From Cryphonectria parasitica EP155 (Eukaryota; Ascomycota; Sordariomycetes; Diaporthales; Cryphonectriaceae), in assembly GCF_011745365.1 (NCBI RefSeq), contig NW_024468913.1, positions 1,426,001-1,490,000 of the forward strand: a stretch of DNA of 64,000 nt, written 5' to 3'. The notes beneath the pieces are model-generated. The model had not been told where the DNA came from. It did no database searches and saw only the letters and a program-made list of their open reading frames with translations. Shown here piece by piece: positions 33,886 to 44,008 of the stretch (its first letter is position 1; each line of letters begins with the position of its first letter). A program made the position numbers and the translations under genes.

Positions 33886-35259
33886 ATGGGCGCGTGGAAT
33901 GTGAGCATTTACTCCCCAGAGATGGCCATGACCAAGGTGAAATGAGGCTGATGGACCGACTTTGAACGGAACAGTTCTTCCGCCTGGCGGGCGACTTCTG
34001 CCATCTGGCCTCCAAGATCATTCTCTTGCTCTCCATACATCGCAACCGAAGTGCAGAAGGTATTCAAAACCCTCTCTGTTCCTTGCTTACTTCCCCCTTG
34101 AATCTCTCGTGGCAGAGTCGCTGACATACGCGCCCCGGGTCGGCGAATAACCTCTGGCAGGCGTCTCCTTCATCACGCAGGTCCTCTACTGCGTCGTCTT
34201 CCTGGCGCGCTACACGGACTTGTTCGGCGCGGCCCAGTACCTGTACAACCGCATCTTTAAGATCTTCTACATCCTCTCGTCCTTTTACATCATCGCGGCC
34301 ATGCAGTGGATGTTCCCGCGGACGAGGGAGCGGGAGCTGGCATGGAAGCTGGGCGCGGCGTGCTTCTTCGGCTCGCTGCTCCTGTCGCCCTTCACCATGC
34401 TGATCTTCCAGAACAAGGGCGAGTGGAGCTTCTTCTGGGTAAGTCTTGGCTGGTGCTGCTGTTGTTGTTGTTGCTGCTGTAGCACATCGCGCAGATACAA
34501 AACCGAAGAAAAGAGCGAGATGCCTTTTGCTAACACTGATTTCCTTCTGCACAGTGGCTCTGGAACCTCTCCTACATCCTCGAGTCCGTCTGCGTCCTCC
34601 CGCAGCTCCTCCTTCTCCGCCAGACCACCGTCCCGACCGTCATCGACAGCTACTATCTCCTCGCCCTGGGCCTGTACCGCGCCTTCTACATCCTCAACTG
34701 GTTCATCCGCGAGCTGGACATGAGCGACTCAGACCCGAAGCCCGTCAAGGTCATCTTCGGTCTCCTCCAGACCGCCCTCTACGTCGACTTCGCCTGGGTC
34801 TACTATACGCGCCAGCGCGTCAAGCTCCGCTCCGGCGGTGTCGTCGACGCAGACGACATGCGCAAGAGCTGGCTGCTGCGCCGCATCTTCGGCAACCACG
34901 TCGATCGCGACGCCGCGGGCGGCCGGGCCGAGGATGATGAGGAGGGTGGTCCTGCGCTGGGCGGTGGTGGCCGTGGCGGGCGGAATGGCAACGCCGGCCG
35001 CGGCGCGTGGGGCAAGAGGGGAATCTCGGTCAGCGCGGACGACGGCGTGCTGGGCGGCGAGGGCAGGCCGTTCATGGAAGATGACGAGGACGAGGAAGAG
35101 CACGGTATTACAGATGTCGACGCGCCAGACGCCAAGATGCGGGATCCCGACGAACTGGCCATGGCGCTAGATGATGACGAGGACGAGACGGGCGGAAGCT
35201 CGAGCAGCGCTGCTGCTGTGCCGAGTGGCGTCAAGGGCGGTGATGAGTGGAGGGATTAA
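33886..35259 (+). CDS. KDEL-receptor (Erd2) family paralogue with acidic tail
   Basis: Four exons: 33886-33900, 33975-34059, 34161-34438, 34555-35259. Gives 360 residues, against about 210-215 for a normal Erd2. Residues 1-245 follow the ER-lumen-protein-retaining receptor layout: MGAWN then FFRLAGDFCHLASKIILLLS, the NRSAEGVSFITQVLY block, ARYTDLF, YLYNRIFKIFYILSS, SYILESVCVLPQLLLL, YLLALGLYRAFYILNW, and LLQTALYVDFAWVYYTR. Seven hydrophobic segments fit the family. The last about 115 residues are Asp/Glu/Gly-rich and carry no retrieval motif I can see. Erd2 returns HDEL/KDEL proteins from Golgi to ER. This enlarged form may be a paralogue of the essential receptor, which is not in the window. 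First exon is 15 nt. Confidence 0.85.
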
Positions 35260-35889
35260 GAAGAAGCCCATACAGAAAAGGGCACTGGTCGGGCAGATGA
35301 AAGAGGAGAAGAGATATTTGTCGCCCAGATGAAACCCAGGTGGATCGTTGGTTGCATCGCGTTATGAAAGAGGCACAGGTGGACTGGTGCGTCTGCTTTC
35401 GCAGGAAGAGAGATACCGAGGGGGGGGGGGGGGGGAATAGAAGAAAGACCAGCGGACGGGACAACATCTCCCGGATTATGATCGGCAAGTCATGGCCAAC
35501 AAAGAGCCCAGGCATTCGAGCGTGTGTGAATAGCAGCAACAGCGGGTGTGACGGGTTTTCATTCTTTGGGTGATATTGTAAGTATGCGCTTTAGGATCTA
35601 TTGCGAACCAATCCTGATATCCCAAGTTGTACTACCGCTTTCATTTTGGAGGAATTCTCCCTATGTTAGGTAAATTTCTGGGTATTTCGTTTTTAAGGGA
35701 GGGGGGGGGGGTTTCCGATCAGAAAGCCGATTCACAGGTAGATATATTTCATGGTAAAATGCTACTTAGTTCATGATGTCTCGTTAAGTACTTAGGAATG
35801 TATGTATGTATGTGAGCGCGCAGAGCCAACCACACAGGCCAATGTGAGATGGGCCTATCTATCTGTCTGAGCTTGCAGACATGCAAAGT
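35260..35889. other. Convergent intergenic with G runs
   Basis: No gene. It has a 16-G run at 35420-35435, an 11-G run at 35701-35711, and a GTAT-type microsatellite near 35797-35812. Confidence 0.6.
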
Positions 35890-37794
35890 TCATCCATCGC
35901 CTGTAGTCGTCGCTTGGGCCCTCGCCGTGCCCGGTCCATCAGAAATCTCCCAGTATGCCCTCAGCAGCGCCAGCCCCCCGCCCTGCGTCTCGACTGTCCG
36001 CCCACGGCCACGGTCATTGAGATCCCGCTTGTGGTTGCCGCCCTCATTATTATTCGAGAGAGATTCTCGCAAGGCTAGAAGACGATCATCTTTTTCCACA
36101 CCGGGCAGGGGCACCTTAGGCACGCTCGGGGGCTTGATGGGTGGCGTGGGCCTCCTCCACATGGGGTCGTCCGGCACGCCGCCATTTCTATAGTCCACCG
36201 CGTCGGGATTCACCATGTCGGCAAAGTCCTCGTCGGGCGGCATCTCGTCGTTCAGGCCCAGCAAGCCAGCGGTCCACCACATGCCAACCCTGCCGGCGCC
36301 GTCGCGCGTCTCCATCATAGCGTGCCTGTTGTGCTCGAGCCAGGGGAGATACGACTTGCACGCGTGCGTGTGCGTGCGGATATGGCGCGGGGTCTCGCTC
36401 TGCGGCGCCACGAACTCGGACCAGGAGAGGGACGCGCCGCAGAAGGTCGTAAGGTGGTGGAAGAAGATGCCCTTGAAGGTCTGGGAGTCCTGCGAGCAGT
36501 CGCCACGGCTGTCGCACATCTCCTCCATGACACCTGCGCGGCCGATGCCGTGCCAGCGCGGCAGCCTCCTTCCCTTCCAGCGGTGCGGCGGGCCGTGGGC
36601 GCGGGGAACGCCCCGATCGGCGGGCCGCTGCTCACCCAGGTGCCATCCCGTAGCCTGGATGACGGATCGGATGAGCCGGTGCCCGTCCTCCACGTACGAG
36701 TAATTCCCTGTGATCTTCCAAAGGTTGAGCTGCCCCGTCAGGATGACCCCCTGGTTGTAGGTGTACACCTGCTCATTGCGGACGTCACATCTCTTGTTGG
36801 TGCTCCTGGGATCAGCCCATCCTGAGATATGGAACCCATCTATGTAGAGGCCCTTGCTGTTCATCATGCCCGAGGACTGGAGCCAGCTGTAGCCCTCCCT
36901 CGCGAAGCGGAGAAAGGCAGGGTCCTGAGGCTCAAAAACATCCTGCGCGCTCGGTCGCACAAGGAATTCGGGGCTGGTGGTATCCGTGTCACTAAAGAAG
37001 GGCGAGCGGTTGCCGTCGCCGGGGAAGTACAAGTGCATGGATGCTGATGCCGAGATGAAGAGCTGGTTTGTGATGGCATTCTTATACGGCTCGAGCCTCG
37101 GGTTCCAGACCATCCCGCCACCACAGAGATCCGAGTCCCAACCTGCCTTGGCAAGGTTCCAGAAGATCCTGCTGCGGTGGGCGAAGGCGGGGATCCATAT
37201 ATTCCCGTGCCACTTCTCAAAGCCGTGCTGGCCCATGTACCCGTCCATAGCGTCCAGGGCCTGGCGGGAGGTGACGCTGGTGTGGAGGTTGATGAACTGG
37301 ATGGTCTCGAGCCAGCCCAAGACCACCCAGAGGATATCGTCGTAAGCCTCATTCCGGATGGCGAAGCTGTCCTGGCCGAAATAGAAGCCGAGGACCTGTG
37401 AGAAGAAGAGGGTGACAGTGTTCTCCTTGCCCATGCTAGCCCACCTGTCCGTGCCTGGGAGGAGATCGAGGGCTCGTGAGATGGTGCTGAGGCCACCAGA
37501 GACATGCGTTCCCATGACGGCGGCCGTCCAGTCGATTGCTGTGGGCCATGTTCCCAGCCAGGGCTGAAAATAGTCGTCTTGCATCGTGTCGAGAACCTCT
37601 ATAATCTTATCCAGGAGATACGTGCTCGAAATGGCGGTCGAGGACGGACCGACGGGCTCACCACCATACTGGGCCAGGACCTGCTGCTGCTGCTGCTGCT
37701 GCTGCGGTTGCTGCGCATCTGGGCTCAAGTGGGATCCTTCAGCAGCCACTGCGCCAAACAGAGCCGCCTCGACCGCGACTCGGGAGAGCAACAT
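35890..37794 (-). CDS. Secreted GH76-type alpha-mannanase-like enzyme
   Basis: Intronless, 634 residues from the Met of MLLSRVAVEAALFGAVAA, a signal peptide; the frame is open 18 codons further upstream but those lack signal-peptide character. A Gln tract (QQPQQQQQQQQ) follows at about residues 28-38. The catalytic region has the GH76 Asp pair (NEAYDDILWVVLGWLE, Asp152-Asp153), with Trp-rich helices, LCGGGMVWN, KNAITNQLFISASASM and YTYNQGVILTGQL, all typical of fungal GH76 (Dfg5/Dcw1-related) proteins. Some fungal members are secreted endo-1,6-alpha-mannanases, others are cell-wall transglycosidases. The C-terminal 130 residues are Pro/Arg-rich, with no GPI signal I can see. Substrate specificity is not provable. 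Confidence 0.87.
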   Translation of the reverse strand: MLLSRVAVEAALFGAVAAEGSHLSPDAQQPQQQQQQQQVLAQYGGEPVGPSSTAISSTYLLDKIIEVLDTMQDDYFQPWLGTWPTAIDWTAAVMGTHVSGGLSTISRALDLLPGTDRWASMGKENTVTLFFSQVLGFYFGQDSFAIRNEAYDDILWVVLGWLETIQFINLHTSVTSRQALDAMDGYMGQHGFEKWHGNIWIPAFAHRSRIFWNLAKAGWDSDLCGGGMVWNPRLEPYKNAITNQLFISASASMHLYFPGDGNRSPFFSDTDTTSPEFLVRPSAQDVFEPQDPAFLRFAREGYSWLQSSGMMNSKGLYIDGFHISGWADPRSTNKRCDVRNEQVYTYNQGVILTGQLNLWKITGNYSYVEDGHRLIRSVIQATGWHLGEQRPADRGVPRAHGPPHRWKGRRLPRWHGIGRAGVMEEMCDSRGDCSQDSQTFKGIFFHHLTTFCGASLSWSEFVAPQSETPRHIRTHTHACKSYLPWLEHNRHAMMETRDGAGRVGMWWTAGLLGLNDEMPPDEDFADMVNPDAVDYRNGGVPDDPMWRRPTPPIKPPSVPKVPLPGVEKDDRLLALRESLSNNNEGGNHKRDLNDRGRGRTVETQGGGLALLRAYWEISDGPGTARAQATTTGDG

Positions 37795-38514
37795 CCTGTT
37801 CTCACCCTTGATAGTCTCTGTCGTGCTCCAACAAATATGAATATACAATTAGGTGTTACCAAAAGGATAAAACAGTTCTCGTACAGCGCAACTTTCTCTC
37901 ACACCCCATCCGGTTTTCCAAAGGACGCGATGCTGCAGGGGGTGCGCCGAGCGAGCATAGACAACCAATGCTCATGCCATCAGCGATAAGGACCGAAGCG
38001 ACCAGATTCTAATTGAATCTTCAAAGCGCACACAAATTCATCGTAAGAGGTTACGAGAAGGAAGAAAGGAGAAGAAGTCAGAGGTGGCTGAGGACGCGTC
38101 AAGTGACGTGGGAATCCGGTTGGATCCAAGGAAGACGATGATGAAACAGGGACCGCAGAGGACTTCAGATCAAGAGGTCGTAGGGAGCGCACCGCGAAAC
38201 CATAAAGTCGACAGGGTGCTTTCAACAAGAAATAATGACAAAATAAGGAGAGGAAATGCCACCAGAGATAAAGGACGGCGCCGTAAGTATGCGACAAGAA
38301 TGAGACGGTTCTCTAGCCCCGGTATGCTCGCCTCGTTCACATAGTTCGTGTGTGCGTGTTTTGGGAAAGAAAAGAGAGGGGCAAAAGGAGTGAAGCGATA
38401 GCCGTGTGTGAGTGAGATGATTCACCCACCATCGGATGGGGGAAGGAAGAGGGGAGGGGGGGGGTGGTTGTCTAGCCACAGCAGGTTTAACGCGCTGAAG
38501 CCAGTACCATTGTA
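37795..38514. other. Promoter region of GH76 gene, nothing else
   Basis: No gene; a 9-G run lies near 38456-38464. Confidence 0.5.
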
Positions 38515-38873
38515 CAGTCTGGAGAGGCGAGGTTGTGTGGTCTGAACACAGAGCAGCAGACCTTCCTGTTTCAGACCGACCCCATCTACTTAGGTGCACT
38601 CAGCAGGCAAAGGGGTCTACACAGATTTTTATCATCAATAATTATCAGATGGGAATACACAGGCAAATATATGAGGTCTTAGCAACCAACCTCAAGTTTT
38701 CCCATAATTATGCCAGGTCCTCAAGTCTACCAGCCGCACTGCACTCACATGATGATGGTCTATGTGAACCCGCGCAGCCTGATGGGGGAGGCTGCACCTA
38801 GTGAATTGGGTCTGAAACAAGAACATCTACCAGTCTGTGTTCAGACCACACAACCTCGCCTCTCCATCTAAAG
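38515..38873. mobile_element. MITE-like element with inverted repeats and TA duplication
   Basis: 359 bp. The ends are inverted: a perfect 33-bp inverted repeat lies at 38520-38552 and 38834-38866, starting TGGAGAGGCGAGGTTGTG on the left. A second inverted pair inside the ends (TGTTTCAGACC at 38567-38577, its complement at 38809-38819) makes a subterminal match. Short TTAGGTGCA-like matches lie further in. The element is flanked by TA on both sides (38513-38514 and 38874-38875), the target duplication of Tc1/mariner-type elements. There is no open reading frame, so it is a non-autonomous element. GGTCTGAA and TTCAGACC recur within each end, so each end can also fold on itself. Confidence 0.75.
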
Positions 38874-38875
38874 TA

Positions 38876-39141
38876 CTTGTACCCATAACCATTTTCAAAA
38901 TATCAACCAGATCAACTTCTGAGCTATAGTAAAATTGAATTGATGGTTTCATGGCTCATCGGGCAGAGTGGATGTTTGATTATATTCTCATGTCAAATAA
39001 GTTAACAAGTGAGGGGCGTTTACGTGAATAAAGAGACATTCAGACGCAGAACTTCATCTCGAACCAGCGAGGCACAAATCCTCGTTCAAACCAGGTCAAT
39101 ATTCCTCTCTCTTCTTTTTTCCCTTCAAAGTCCTTGCTGCA
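38876..39141. other. Intergenic, nothing seen
   Basis: Lies between the element and the 3' end of the monooxygenase gene. No gene. Confidence 0.5.
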
Positions 39142-40464
39142 TCACGAGTCCAATCTCAGCTCAGGATAGCGAGGCAGATCCCACCCAAGCGTGTTGCCCA
39201 GCTCCGTCTTCTTCCCAGCAGGTGGTTCGTGATACCGCAGCTGGTCAATTTTGGAGACAGCCCAGATCAGATTCCGCAAGAGCCAGACACCAATTCTAGA
39301 CGACGGAAAGAAGAGGCCGGTGCTCATCCCCGGCAGCTTCTGCAGGTCTCGGACGGGTGCTCGCATCTTCTCCTCGTACGCCTGCAGCGCCCCTGCAACG
39401 ACGTCGCTGTTGCTGCTGTTGCTGCGGCCAGCCCGCTCTGCCAGCTCGCCCGCGAGTACGTACGCCCCGATCAGGCAGCATTCAGTGCCCATGCCTGTAA
39501 ATGGGGAAGGACAGTACCCCGCGTCGCCGAGCAGCACAACCCGGCCCGTGTGCAGCCTATCCATCTTGATCTGCGCAACCTCGGAGGACCAAAAGTCCTC
39601 GCAGGTGGCCATCCCCGCCAAGAGGCGCTCTGTCTCCCAGCCTGCGCCTTTGAACTTCTCCGCAAATGCCTGCTTCTGCTTCTCAATGGGCTGCTTGTAG
39701 CATGCCTTCAGGCTGCCCGTGTCGTCGCTCATGGTGAACAGGATCACCTGGGTTATGGGCCGGCCGCTCGTCCTCGTCATGACGATCCTGCGCCCCGGTG
39801 CACTGTAGGCTTTGGCGAGGTTGTCTTCGCCCTCAACGCGCGGTATGCTGAAATAGGCGGCGTGGACACCGATCGAGCTGAAGGCTGCGTCACTGGCTTC
39901 TCGCCCGAAGACGGCCTTCCTGGTCCGTGATCCTAACCCGTCTGCAGCTACGACAAGGTCGAAGCGTTCCGCTTGCCCGTCTGAGAACGTGACATTGGCC
40001 CCATGGTCATCCTGAACCAAGTTCGTGACCGTCTTGTCGAACGCATAGGTCAGACCGCCCTCTCCCCCGGCTGCTTCTTCCCTGGCCTTGGCATCCTGCT
40101 CCAAGCTCGCATCATATAAAACCTGCACGACATCGCCCCGCATGATCTCATACTCGCACGTCAGCCCGCGCTTGGTTTCTCCCGCAGGCGTCACGCCGAA
40201 ACGACCTGCCGACTTCCCCTTGGAGTCGAAGACCTCAACGCCCGCCTCCTCAACACATTTGGACTTGATCACTTCCAGTAGTCCCATCCTCTTCAGGATG
40301 CGGAGCCCGTTCTCATTCAGGTCGATCTGCTGTCCAGCCGCGCGGAGTGTGGGCCAGCGCTCGACGACTGTGATTTTGTGACGAGGGCTTGAGCGCCTGA
40401 GCAGGCAGGCCAGAGCTGGCCCGCACACGCCGGCGCCTATGATGAGGACATTGAGACCACTCAT
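39142..40464 (-). CDS. FAD-dependent aromatic-type monooxygenase
   Basis: Intronless, 440 residues. The start is the Met of MSGLNVLIIGAGVCGPALA; the frame is open 42 codons further upstream but that leader is not protein-like. Three flavin hallmarks are visible: the Rossmann GxGxxG (GAGVCG, residues 10-15), the DG motif (DLVVAADGLGSRTR) and the GD motif (VVLLGDAGYCPSPFTGMGT). These define group A flavin monooxygenases, which hydroxylate aromatic or polyketide-like substrates using NAD(P)H. The C-terminus has a hydrophobic helix (FFPSSRIGVWLLRNLIW). There are no PKS, NRPS or other biosynthetic neighbours within the window, so the substrate cannot be inferred. Confidence 0.88.
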   Translation of the reverse strand: MSGLNVLIIGAGVCGPALACLLRRSSPRHKITVVERWPTLRAAGQQIDLNENGLRILKRMGLLEVIKSKCVEEAGVEVFDSKGKSAGRFGVTPAGETKRGLTCEYEIMRGDVVQVLYDASLEQDAKAREEAAGGEGGLTYAFDKTVTNLVQDDHGANVTFSDGQAERFDLVVAADGLGSRTRKAVFGREASDAAFSSIGVHAAYFSIPRVEGEDNLAKAYSAPGRRIVMTRTSGRPITQVILFTMSDDTGSLKACYKQPIEKQKQAFAEKFKGAGWETERLLAGMATCEDFWSSEVAQIKMDRLHTGRVVLLGDAGYCPSPFTGMGTECCLIGAYVLAGELAERAGRSNSSNSDVVAGALQAYEEKMRAPVRDLQKLPGMSTGLFFPSSRIGVWLLRNLIWAVSKIDQLRYHEPPAGKKTELGNTLGWDLPRYPELRLDS

Positions 40465-41686
40465 GTTGTGTGAGAGTCTGTTCTTCTTTCTTTTGTTGTG
40501 TTGATAGGAGACTAACAAATGGGTTGACAAGAAGGTAAAAGTGTGATGATAGAGAGGGAAGAACGAGAGAGAAAAAGAACCAGCCAACAAGAGTTACTAT
40601 AGAAATTGTAGCAATGATTTGAAAGAAAGTGTCGATAGACAGACATGGCTGCTTAAGCATGTACAATAAGAGATATATACTCGCCGACCTCGACTTACAA
40701 CAAGATTCGCCCGTCTTATACAATTGAAAACCCCGTTCTTTGTCCGAGGTTGGTTCCGAGGTGAGCGCAATCCTTCCACTTGGAGCGAGCTGATGGTGTC
40801 GGGACGACCCGAAAACACCGTCCACAACCTTCGCTGAATTCAGACTGTAGAGGAATCTCCAGCCTTGGTCGATCTCTCTCACGGAGAGACGAGACCGAAG
40901 TTGTCATTACCACCCCATCATAGGTCTGTATCGCTGAGATCGGCAACCCAGTCGGATCCCAAATCATTCTGAGTGCCTTGCCACGGTCCGAGTGCTTGTT
41001 CACCGTCGGCAGCTGAGGACCTCGACACGGCTGAGAAGGCTGTAGCAAAGTCGACAAGATTTTTGAGATCTTAGATGATGTGGCCCGCATCCGAGCATTT
41101 TTCGGGCCCAAGGCTCGGCCACTGGTGAAAATGGTCGGTCTTCTTCTCTTTGCAACAACAGCATCTTACCTGTGTCACCATCCCATCGTCTCGGCATGTT
41201 GCACAGGTTTGCAGAACGAGGGGTCATCACACACGGTAAGCTGGAACAAATGAGGGAGACGGCCGAAGTTGCAAAGGTAAGAAGCCTCAATCACACAAGG
41301 GTGATTGAAAGAGACAGTGAAAAGAAAAGAATGGAAACAGACGAAGGGTGGATGGTGTAGAATATTAGGTTGAGACGAACGCTAGTGGTGATACTTGTAT
41401 ATTCTTGTTGACGCCAGGCACGGAGATGGAATTGCTAGTGCAGTGTAAAAGGTAAAAAGCTCCAACCCAAGCACTGCAGGAGGAACACCCAAGCTCCCGC
41501 CCGGCCCCACCCAACCTCAACCTTCCATGCCGCCCGCTGCTGCTGCTGCCATCATCGACAAACAAATTAATCAATCCACTATCACAACCTTGAAAAAAAA
41601 AAACACAAGAGACCACCAAACCATCCACCACGTCACTCCTCAACGCCCACAGACCAACAATCCACAACCACAGCAACAAAGAAACC
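40465..41686. other. Divergent intergenic between monooxygenase and Y14 genes
   Basis: 1.2 kb. Several open frames are present but none is protein-like. Holds both promoters. Confidence 0.5.
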
Positions 41687-42318
41687 ATGGCCGACGTAGA
41701 GATGGACGTCGACGAGCCCGTCTCGCCGGTCCCCGCCCAGGCAATGGTCGACGACATGCAGACCCACGGCAGGGCCACAGCCGTGCGCTCTATCGAGGGC
41801 TGGATCATTATCGTGACCAACGTGCACGAGGAGGCCGACGAGGAGACCATCCACGACATGTTTGGCGAGTACGGCGAGATCAAGAACCTGCACCTGAACC
41901 TGGACAGGCGGAGCGGTTACGTCAAGGTAAGGAAACTTTCCCTAACCTACCCTGCCCTTTTTGTTTCCCTCCCCTTCTCCCCTCACCACAACCCTTCTTT
42001 TCCTCTTCTATGTGGTCTTGATTGTTGAAATATGGTGATGGTGTTTCACAGGGCTACGCGTTGATCGAATACCCCACCCTCCAGGAGGCCCGCGCCGCCA
42101 TCGACGGCGCCCACGACACCAAGCTTCTCGACCAGACCATCCACGTCGACTTCGCCTTCGTGCGCCCACCCCCCAACAAGGGCGGCGCCGGAAGGTCTGG
42201 CGGTGGCGGTGGCGGTGGTGGTGGTGGTGGTGGTGGCGCGCGCGGCGGCGGAAGGCGGCAGCGCAGCCGGAGCAGAAGTCCCGGCGGCGACAGGCGTGAC
42301 CGTGAGAGGGACGACTAA
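41687..42318 (+). CDS. rbm8A: Y14/RBM8A exon-junction-complex protein
   Basis: Two exons: 41687-41926 and 42052-42318 (intron 125 nt, GTAAGG...TCACAG), 168 residues. A single RRM at about residues 40-125: [40 protein letters not shown] and [20 protein letters not shown], nearly identical in layout to known Y14. The N-terminus is acidic ([11 protein letters not shown]). The C-terminus is a Gly run followed by an Arg/Ser tail ([20 protein letters not shown]), as in Y14. Y14 pairs with Mago in the exon-junction complex for mRNA surveillance and localisation. Its partner Mago is not in the window. Confidence 0.95.
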
Positions 42319-43479
42319 GGCTGAAGGAGCCAGATGGAAAAGAGGGAATAGCGACAGAGTGTGTGAGGGCGAAGGCCCTGTGACCCTCGTTGGGCTGTGC
42401 GGCTTGGCCAATTGGAGAGGCGGAAGAATCTGGGTCGGAGTAGGGCTCATAAGGGGCGTGATTTGTCAAGGGACAATACTGCATGCGCGTGTCTAACATG
42501 GGCCTGCGGGCGTTCCTAGACGTTTAAACCCCCCCCCCCCCCCTTCCTTCCGGTCCTTCCGATTCCTGGCTGTCATGGCGCCGGTCTCCTGGAGGAAGTT
42601 ATGAAGCTACCAGGAGGGAGGTGTGGGAGACCAATCAATTGAAACGAAGCCGACGTGTTGTCCAACTTCCGAGAGTGTACAAAAAGAAAAAGCGAAAAGA
42701 AAAAGAGGGACGAGACACGTCGGCATGCACCTCACCGACATTTACGGTACGTCGTCCTCTTTTTACCTTCATCACTACCTAGCCTCGCCTGTCTTAGTAT
42801 TCATGAAGCTGACAGTAGTGATACTAGACTCGCACACGCTGATGACTGTCTCTTGTCGTTACCACGTCAGTCTCGAAAGACATGATGCTGTGGCCAGGTC
42901 AGGTGGGCGAGATTTGTGTCGTCAAAAACAACTGTGATATAAACAGACATGATTAAATGAGAGGATACCTTATATTCACACGAGTGCGATTACTATAAAC
43001 CCCGTCGAACATGTTTCATGATCCATTGTTCTTCAACGTTTTCGAAAACCTGCACATAGGAGAGGGGAGGGGGGAGGGGAAAGGAAAAAGGAAGAACACC
43101 CAGTCGGAGGAACTAAATTTGCAGCCAAGTGAAATGGGTAGAAATGGCGAGAAAAGTATATTATGCAAGCCCCTCCCCCAATATTTGTTGTCGTCGTGGT
43201 TATCCGTGGCTATTAATGCATCATAATCATACCGTCGTCGTAAACATGATTCTGTCCCCTCCTTTTTGTTCGTATTTCTCGTCTGCCCTAGGGGCGTCAA
43301 AAAAACAAAGATAAAAAAAGCATGAAAGTCATTACCACGTTGCCATGATGCTACTTGCTTGCCATCTCCCGTCATCAGATATGTGCATCGCCCGCTTACG
43401 AATGAACGTCCATAGAGGGAAGGGAAAAGATTCCAAGCACCTCATTAGCCCACTTCTCCCCTACATCCCACGCCACTTT
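42319..43479. other. Convergent intergenic, no gene
   Basis: 1.2 kb with a 15-C run at 42529-42543. No supported gene. Confidence 0.5.
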
Positions 43480-43971
43480 TTAGAAGGCCGTTCCGGGTGC
43501 AGGGTCAATTTCCCTTGCTACACCCGGCTCATTCGCCCCCGGCGCCATCACAGGCGGCCTCTGGCCGAGAGCCTGGCCCTGCTCGTAGTAACCCTGCTGC
43601 CTCTCGGCCGCCCTTCCATTGCCCTTTGCCTTCGCACCACCATCATACTGACTCTTGCCCCGGTTCAGACTCAATAATCTCTTGACACCACTTACATTCC
43701 GCGCCGGCATCTCCACATCCTGCCCTTCCGCAGCATCATACCACAGCTTGGGCACGAGGAGCCGATACGGGACCGTGATGCCGGCAGGATCCTTGGCGCT
43801 GACCTCGACATTCAAGCAGATGTCCAGGCCGCCTTGGATGTTCACCTCATGTGTGTTCACCCTCCTCAGACCGCGTCCCTGCTTCATGCTTGCGGAAGTC
43901 GGTGTGCGGAGAACGGGCTTGGGGCGGAAGCTGGCCTCCCCAGCCTGCTGCTGCTGCTGCTGCTGCTGTTG

Positions 43972-44008
<37 letters not shown>

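Noticed and set aside
39142..40464. Secondary-metabolite cluster around the FAD monooxygenase
   Set aside because: No backbone synthase, transporter, methyltransferase or cluster regulator is nearby; the neighbours are housekeeping genes.
40716..41111. 131-codon minus-strand frame upstream of the monooxygenase
   Set aside because: No motif, no conserved-looking composition, and it lies in the divergent promoter region.
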